A stretch of 17,396 bases of DNA from Phycisphaerales bacterium. Lineage in GTDB: Bacteria; Planctomycetota; Phycisphaerae; Phycisphaerales; UBA1924. How positions within the stretch are numbered: the stretch's first letter is position 1; each line of letters opens with the position of its first letter. The notes beneath the pieces were generated by a model, which was given only the letters and a program-made list of their open reading frames with translations, did no database searches and was not told the DNA's origin. The position numbers and the translations under genes are program-made. The stretch lies in the NCBI GenBank assembly GCA_030680655.1, contig JAUXUZ010000035.1:1-17396 (forward strand), written 5' to 3'. Positions 12,829 to 17,396 of the stretch are shown piece by piece.

Positions 12829-14450
12829 TCATCGCCGGGCGCATCCCCGGCTACGGAAAGCACGCGGACACGCTCTCGGCGTCGGAGTACGTCGACCACG
12901 TGGTCGCCAAGAAGCTGGTTGATCCGGTGCTGACCGTCCAGATTGCCAACGGGTTTTCGCTGAAAGGGCTGATCCCCGAGTACTTCCCCAGCGACAGCGC
13001 CTCACGCGGATACGCGACATTCCTCGAATGGACGAACTTCGATTATTCCAGGAACCCCAGCCAGCGCCTTCTGGCGGTCAGCCGCGTGCGGCTCTGCCTT
13101 GTTCAGTATTTCATGCGGCGGATCACGAGCTTTGAGGAGTTTGCCAAGCAGTGCGAGTTCATCGCCGACGTCGCGTCGAACTACAAGAGCGACTTCGTGC
13201 TCTATCCGGAGTTGTTCACGACCCAGTTGCTCAGTTTGATCGAGTCGAGCCGCCCGTCGGTGGCCGCCCGCAAACTTGCCGAGTTCACGCCGCAGTACCT
13301 CAGCCTGTTCAACGGGCTCGCCGTCCGCTACAACATGAACATCATCGGGGGGTCGCAGTTTACCGTAGAGGGCGAGAACCTGTACAACATCGCGTACCTC
13401 TTCCGCCGCGACGGGACAATCGGCAAGCAGTACAAGATCCAGGTCACGCCCAACGAGCAGCGGTGGTGGGGAGTTCAGCCTGGGAACAGGGTGGAGGTCT
13501 TTGAGACCGATCGGGGCAAGATCGCGATCCTGATCTGCTACGACAGCGAGTTTCCGGAGTTGGCCCGTGTCGCGGCGGCGAAAGGGGCCAAGATCCTGTT
13601 CGTCCCGTTCAACACCGACGAGCGGTTCGGGTACCTGCGCGTGCGCCACTGCTCGCAGGCACGTGCGATCGAGAATCAGATGTACGTGGCCATCGCCGGC
13701 TGCGCTGGCATGATGCCGTTTGTCGATAACGCCGATATGCACTACGCACAGTGCGCGGTGCTCATCGCGTGTGTATGGGTAACACTGATCGCCGTCTGGT
13801 CTTCGCCCGTGGGCGCGTCCGGCGAGCTCGGACCCTCGGAGGGTCGCCCGCACGTTCTCGCTCCTCTGCTGGCGATGCTCCGCCGGCGCGCTACCTGGAT
13901 CGGCATGGGCATTGCGCTGACCGCCGGTGCCGGTTTCGAGTCGGTTGGCGGGTTGATGGGGTCGTTCCTGCTTGACCGCGGTGCCGACAAGCAACTCGTC
14001 GGCTGGTTCTTTGCCCTGCCGGTCATCTGCTGCATGCTCCTGGGCGGCTTGGCGGGCGGTTGGGCGTCAGACCGGTTCGGGCACCGCCGGACCGCCGCGT
14101 GGTCGGTCGGCGCGATCCTGGCGAGCATCGGCGGTCTCGCCGGCGTCGATATGGCGATGAGTGGATCCGCCTTGGCGATCATGGGCGCGGCCGTCCCTAT
14201 CTACTTCCTGATGGGCGTCTTGACGGCGTCGTCCTACGCGCTCTTCATGGACCTTACCGATGCACACGTGGGCGGCACGCAGTTCAGTGCGTTCATGGGA
14301 GCGACCAATCTCTGCGAGGTGTGGTCGGTCGCGCTCGCCGGCTCGCTCGCCGCGCGATCGGGATATCCCGTTGCGTTCCTCGCCTTGGGAGCGGCGTCGC
14401 TCAGTTCGATCGTGCTCTTACGGGTTCTTCGCTCGGCCAGCACACGCTAG
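12825..14450 (+). CDS. chimeric ORF: end of GNAT, nitrilase domain, then C-terminal half of an MFS transporter
   Basis: The 541-residue frame has three parts. Residues 1-70 complete the GNAT domain begun upstream (IAGRIPGYGK, GFSLKGLIPEYFPSD, GYATFLEW). Residues 84-313 are a carbon-nitrogen hydrolase with the Glu-Lys-Cys triad intact: E129 in YPELFT, K204 in YKIQVTPNE and C238 in LICYDSEFPE. After NADMHYAQCAVL (302-313) the expected last 50 or so residues of the hydrolase are missing. From 314 the sequence is membrane protein: a hydrophobic segment, a loop, then about six helices with the MFS loop motif GGWASDRFGHRRT (411-423) and a YALFMDLTDAHVGGTQ segment that recalls AmpG-like carriers. 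So it is a truncated hydrolase joined to the second half of a transporter. A genomic deletion or an assembly join are the likely causes. Function as one protein is doubtful. Confidence 0.75.
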   Translation: MIIAGRIPGYGKHADTLSASEYVDHVVAKKLVDPVLTVQIANGFSLKGLIPEYFPSDSASRGYATFLEWTNFDYSRNPSQRLLAVSRVRLCLVQYFMRRITSFEEFAKQCEFIADVASNYKSDFVLYPELFTTQLLSLIESSRPSVAARKLAEFTPQYLSLFNGLAVRYNMNIIGGSQFTVEGENLYNIAYLFRRDGTIGKQYKIQVTPNEQRWWGVQPGNRVEVFETDRGKIAILICYDSEFPELARVAAAKGAKILFVPFNTDERFGYLRVRHCSQARAIENQMYVAIAGCAGMMPFVDNADMHYAQCAVLIACVWVTLIAVWSSPVGASGELGPSEGRPHVLAPLLAMLRRRATWIGMGIALTAGAGFESVGGLMGSFLLDRGADKQLVGWFFALPVICCMLLGGLAGGWASDRFGHRRTAAWSVGAILASIGGLAGVDMAMSGSALAIMGAAVPIYFLMGVLTASSYALFMDLTDAHVGGTQFSAFMGATNLCEVWSVALAGSLAARSGYPVAFLALGAASLSSIVLLRVLRSASTR

Positions 14451-14519
14451 CGCACGCGGCGCACGGAGCAACTGTTCTCCCGTCCAACATCTCCGCGCTC
14501 TCGCCGCTGGTCTGATCGG

Positions 14520-14544
14520 TGTACGCCGTTACACTTTGCGTACA
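14520..14544 (+). promoter_or_regulatory. palindromic operator-like site over the DUF481 start, with a -10 box
   Basis: TGTACGC (14520-14526) and GCGTACA (14538-14544) are perfect inverse complements with 11 bp between them. Inside lies TACACT (14530-14535), a -10-like box 8 nt before the ATG at 14544. A dimeric regulator bound here would block promoter and start together. No clear -35 box is seen. Confidence 0.5.
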
Positions 14545-15524
14545 TGCACACGCTCGCGATCATCGTCGGTCTCACGTTTTCGGCTGCCGCACAGGGGCAA
14601 GCGGCCGCCCCCGCCGGGCACACGCTGCCCGCGTCTCAGACGGTTGTCACACTTACAAACGGCGATGTGCTCCGTGGTGAGCTGGTCAGCCGGGGAGAAA
14701 CTGTCGTCATCGAGCACCCCGTGCTCGGTCGGCTCACGCTTGCGCTTTCGGACGTCGCGGACGTACGGACCATGACGGCCGCGAATGCAGGAAAAGCAAC
14801 CGCCGCGGCGCAGGCCGCCGCCGCGAAGGTACCACCGCCGCCCGCGCCGCCGGACCCGGTCTCGTTCTGGAAGGGTTGGAATGGCTCGATCGCGCTCGGC
14901 GCCAACGGCGCCTCTGGAAACAGCGAGAGCCAGAGCATCCGCGCGGAGGCCGGACTGCTCCGTGAGACGTCAAAGACGAAGACCGCCGTCGGGTTGGTCT
15001 ACAGCCACGCCACCAGCGACGGGAGCACATCCAACGACAACGCACGGCTTGACGCCCGCAACGACTGGCTCCCGCAGGACGGAGCCGCCCTGCGGCCGTT
15101 TATTCAGGCGGCGGCCGAGTACGACCGGTTCCAGGACTGGGACTACCGGTTGAGCGCAGCAGTGGGCGTCGGCTACGAACTGATCAAGGATGACAAGACC
15201 CTGCTCCTGCCGAGGGTCGGCCTGGGGCTCGCGCGTGAGGTCGGCGGGACTGACAACCGGCTGCACGTCGAGGGCCTGCTCGGCGTTGACTTTACTTACG
15301 AGATCGATGAACGCTCGAAGTTCTTCTCAAGCGCCGATTCGTTCTGGGTGCTCGACTCTTTCCCCGACTACCGGCTCCTGCTGCGCGCTGGCTACGAGGT
15401 GGTCATCGACCCATCAAGCAAGCTCTCGCTCAAGCTCGGCGTAGAGGACAAGTACGACAGCACACCGGACGGCCGTGAGCGAAACGACTTCGCCTACTTC
15501 GTGCTGCTCAATTACGGTTTCTGA
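14544..15524 (+). CDS. DUF481 (YdiY-like) outer-membrane beta-barrel protein
   Basis: The 326-residue product begins with a short signal peptide (residues 1-18). A small beta domain follows at about 33-75 (VTLTNGDVLRGELVS, then VLGRLTLALSDVADV), of the type that often precedes DUF481 in planctomycetes. Then comes an Ala/Pro linker and a DUF481 barrel from about 107 to the end. The barrel has alternating amphipathic strands such as WNGSIALGANGASGNSES, and ends in LNYGF with the terminal phenylalanine favoured by the BAM machinery. It is expected in the outer membrane. The family has no established reaction. It is probably expressed from its own promoter, as the upstream gene ends 93 bp away. 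Confidence 0.88.
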   Translation: MHTLAIIVGLTFSAAAQGQAAAPAGHTLPASQTVVTLTNGDVLRGELVSRGETVVIEHPVLGRLTLALSDVADVRTMTAANAGKATAAAQAAAAKVPPPPAPPDPVSFWKGWNGSIALGANGASGNSESQSIRAEAGLLRETSKTKTAVGLVYSHATSDGSTSNDNARLDARNDWLPQDGAALRPFIQAAAEYDRFQDWDYRLSAAVGVGYELIKDDKTLLLPRVGLGLAREVGGTDNRLHVEGLLGVDFTYEIDERSKFFSSADSFWVLDSFPDYRLLLRAGYEVVIDPSSKLSLKLGVEDKYDSTPDGRERNDFAYFVLLNYGF

Positions 15525-15659
15525 AGCCCGCCAGCGGGTGGCAGCGGCGTTCCGCATCCAAGAACGCCCAGTACCGGACCAAACAGCCGCAGCCCAGGGC
15601 ATGCGGCTGGGCCAGAACGGCTACCTGGCCCGCCGCCGAGGCACCCGGCCGGGCCGGCC
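15525..15659. other. structured intergenic region upstream of the RRM gene promoter
   Basis: It holds no supported gene. Visible inverted repeats are CAGCCGCA (15584-15591) with TGCGGCTG (15602-15609), and GGGCCA (15609-15614) with TGGCCC (15626-15631). One or both may end the DUF481 transcript, although T-tracts are absent. Confidence 0.4.
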
Positions 15660-15665
15660 TATACT
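15660..15665 (+). promoter_or_regulatory. -10 box TATACT for the RRM gene
   Basis: TATACT matches 5 of 6 positions of TATAAT. It would give a leader of about 120 nt before the RRM start at 15792. No good -35 is visible. A possible 11-codon upstream ORF (15712-15747) lies in the leader, without a ribosome site. Confidence 0.5.
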
Positions 15666-15791
15666 CCCCCGTTCCAGTCCGGTTCCGCGACCATCTCGGT
15701 CGCTCCGGACCATGTCCACCGCCGCTTCCTCGTGCCCGAGGGTCTAGCTCCGGTTTTTCTCTGCTCTGGGCACAATTCGAGGAAGCGTCTG

Positions 15792-16160
15792 ATGACGAAG
15801 CTCTACGTCGGTAATCTCTCTTTCAACACCTCCGAGTCCGAGCTGCGCGAAATGTTCACGCAGTACGGCGAGGTCGCGTCCGCATCGCTGGTCATGGACC
15901 GCGAGACGGGCCGTCCCCGCGGGTTCGGGTTCGTCGAAATGTCCAGCGCTGAGGCCGCTCAGGCCGCCATCGCTGGCCAGAACGGCAAGAACGTCGGTGG
16001 CCGTGACCTCACGGTCAACGAAGCCAAGCCCCGCGAGGATCGTGGCGGCGGAGGTGGCGGCGGCGGCAGCCGTGGTGGCTGGGGCGGCGGCGGCGGCGGC
16101 GGTGGCGGCGGTCGCTCCTCCGGTGGCGGCGGCGGCGGCGGCAAGCGCGGCAGCTGGTAA
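15792..16160 (+). CDS. glycine-rich RRM RNA-binding protein
   Basis: The 122-residue protein has one RNA recognition motif at residues 3-79 with RNP2 (LYVGNL, 4-9) and RNP1 (RGFGFVEM, 43-50, aromatic residues F45 and F47 placed for RNA stacking). A tail from about 85 to 120 is almost all glycine with scattered Arg, Ser and Trp. This is the architecture of bacterial and plant glycine-rich RNA-binding proteins, often linked to cold or stress response. The ATG at 15792 is chosen because GAGGAAG (15779-15785) precedes it by 6 nt and the RRM starts at once; an in-frame start at 15732 would add an unrelated leader. The gene stands alone and ends in a strong terminator. Confidence 0.95.
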   Translation: MTKLYVGNLSFNTSESELREMFTQYGEVASASLVMDRETGRPRGFGFVEMSSAEAAQAAIAGQNGKNVGGRDLTVNEAKPREDRGGGGGGGGSRGGWGGGGGGGGGGRSSGGGGGGGKRGSW

Positions 16161-16217
16161 GTCCTCAGCCCCTCGGGGTTGATGGCTTTCGGCCCGCGTC
16201 TCATGCACAGCAACTTG

Positions 16218-16247
16218 AAGGGCCAGCGCAACCGCGCTGGCCCTTTT
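16218..16247 (+). terminator. rho-independent terminator of the RRM gene
   Basis: AAGGGCCAGCGC (16218-16229) pairs perfectly over 12 bp with GCGCTGGCCCTT (16234-16245) around AACC. It is followed by a T run (16244-16247, then CATT). It has no U-tract on the minus strand, so it acts mainly on the RRM transcript. Confidence 0.92.
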
Positions 16248-16324
16248 CATTGATCGCCGCTACCTGCCTATAGGTGCGGGCTCGTTGCGTCGCGGCGGCA
16301 CGCTGCGGTGCGTTGCAGATCGCG

Positions 16325-17396
16325 TCAGACGGCCGCGCGGGCCAACCCACGCTCGATGCACGCGAACACTCGCGGCCAGTCCTTCTCGTTGAAGACCGGC
16401 AGCGGCGGCAGCATGCGCACGTGATAGGGTCCGTGACCGGCGATGAAGCTCATCACGCCCTCTTCGAACATCAGCTTGCACGCCTTGTTCACCCTTTCTT
16501 TGTCGCCAGCGAAGGGGGTGAACTTCATCATCCCCCCCACTCCGCCAACCAGCGGCGGCAGCTTGCCGTACTTTGCGCTTGTCGCCGGGAACCACGCCGG
16601 GTACTTGGCGATCAACGCGTTCACGTGCTGAGCGAACTGACGCCAGTGCTTGGCGAAGGCGCCGTCTGTGCCGTACCAGGGGCCGTTCTCCAGCCGTTTG
16701 AGCACCTCGTTGCCGGCGGCGAACTGGGCCGGCCCGCTCACGAACGTACCGCTGAGAAGACCCGGTTGCGGGTTGTAGTCGGCGCTGTAGAGCGTGGCGC
16801 ACGCCTGGGTCATCTTGCCGACACAGAACACGTCGACGTAATCGCCAAGGTCGAGCATCTCGTAGGTGAACATCGACTCCGTGCGCCCGAACGTCTGGAT
16901 CTCGTCGTCCCAAACGGCGATATTGCTCGCCTTGCAGACATCCATGAGGGCCTTGAAGAAGTCGCGCGGCCCCGTGTTGAAGCCACCCTCCCCCTGCACA
17001 AGCTCAAAGATGAAGCAGGCGTGCTGCTTCGGGTACCGCTCGACCAGTTGCACCAGTTGACGAACGCACCCGTCGATATGCCTCGCGCGTCCTGCCGCGC
17101 CGGCGACGAGTTGCTCAGCCGCAACCTCGTCATAGAAGGGGATGTAATCAACAAGCGTCGAGAGCGGGATGCCCTGCCTGTTCCCAGCGGCGTCGCCGAT
17201 CTGGCTCATGGTGACCGACCGACCCATGAAACAATCCTTGAAGGCGAGCACGCGCGACGCCGGAGCGTGCTTCTGGTAGCACACCTTCAGCGCGTTCTCA
17301 TTCGCCATTGCGCCGCTTGTGGACGGGTAGACGTGCGCAAGCCGCGACGACCGCTTCGCCAGTCGCAGGAGCGTCTCGCCGAACTGATAGACCTCA
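16325..17396 (-). CDS. class III PLP aminotransferase, 5' end beyond the window
   Basis: The frame runs through the right edge. Before the internal ATG at 17308 it reads HVYPSTSGAMANENALKV, the PLP-phosphate loop of class III aminotransferases, so 17308 is not the true start. Other motifs are FELVQGEGGF, the cofactor aspartate block WDDEIQTFGRTESMF, and FCVGKMTQ, whose lysine (codon 16814-16816) should bind PLP. The visible part has about 356 residues; the family usually has 420-450, so about 80 are missing. The enzyme would transfer an amino group from an omega- or alpha-amino donor. Substrate (GABA, ornithine, lysine or other) cannot be set from this sequence. It converges on the RRM gene. 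Confidence 0.88.
   Translation of the reverse strand, partial: EVYQFGETLLRLAKRSSRLAHVYPSTSGAMANENALKVCYQKHAPASRVLAFKDCFMGRSVTMSQIGDAAGNRQGIPLSTLVDYIPFYDEVAAEQLVAGAAGRARHIDGCVRQLVQLVERYPKQHACFIFELVQGEGGFNTGPRDFFKALMDVCKASNIAVWDDEIQTFGRTESMFTYEMLDLGDYVDVFCVGKMTQACATLYSADYNPQPGLLSGTFVSGPAQFAAGNEVLKRLENGPWYGTDGAFAKHWRQFAQHVNALIAKYPAWFPATSAKYGKLPPLVGGVGGMMKFTPFAGDKERVNKACKLMFEEGVMSFIAGHGPYHVRMLPPLPVFNEKDWPRVFACIERGLARAAV

Overview
The window is GC-rich bacterial DNA, most likely from a planctomycete of the Phycisphaerae type. The clues are a C-terminal CGYDLAGL...CPECG zinc ribbon of the kind common in that class, DUF1579 and DUF481 secreted proteins, a GNAT plus carbon-nitrogen hydrolase protein, and intergenic palindromes built from CACAGAG and GAAGGTACC words. 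This assignment comes from family knowledge and recall, not from a search.

Layout. 61-1397 (+): a zinc-ribbon protein and a secreted DUF1579 protein, closed by a strong hairpin at 1452-1481 that can also end the opposing transcript. 1535-4645 (-): an Fcy1-type cytosine deaminase, a B12-dependent acyl-CoA mutase large subunit with isobutyryl-CoA-mutase-type pocket residues, and a small lipoprotein overlapping its stop codon. 4885-5322 (+): an odd small protein made of seven-residue repeats plus a zinc ribbon. 5323-5561: a long nested palindrome between convergent genes. 5562-8576 (-): full-length glycine decarboxylase GcvP. 8763-10829 (+): secreted M28 metallopeptidase with a PDZ domain. 10866-12230 (-): MgtE magnesium channel. 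12373-14450 (+): a GNAT/nitrilase gene broken by a frame change and then fused in frame to the C-terminal half of an MFS transporter. 14544-15524 (+): DUF481 outer-membrane protein. 15792-16160 (+): glycine-rich RRM protein with a textbook terminator. 16325 to the right edge (-): class III aminotransferase, cut by the window end.

The genes are mostly separate metabolic and envelope functions rather than one operon: glycine cleavage, branched acyl-CoA rearrangement, pyrimidine salvage, Mg2+ uptake, secreted peptidase and outer-membrane proteins. No defence system, CRISPR array, phage or transposase was seen.

The main points for a second look are: (1) a recurring TANNNT box 6-8 nt before the start codon of six genes that lack a Shine-Dalgarno site, which suggests leaderless transcription; (2) the nitrilase-MFS chimera and its upstream frame break; (3) the heptad-repeat zinc-ribbon protein; (4) the pocket residues and the loop insertion in the mutase; (5) a repeat module apparently inserted into one arm of a palindrome; and (6) a palindromic operator-like site on the DUF481 start codon.
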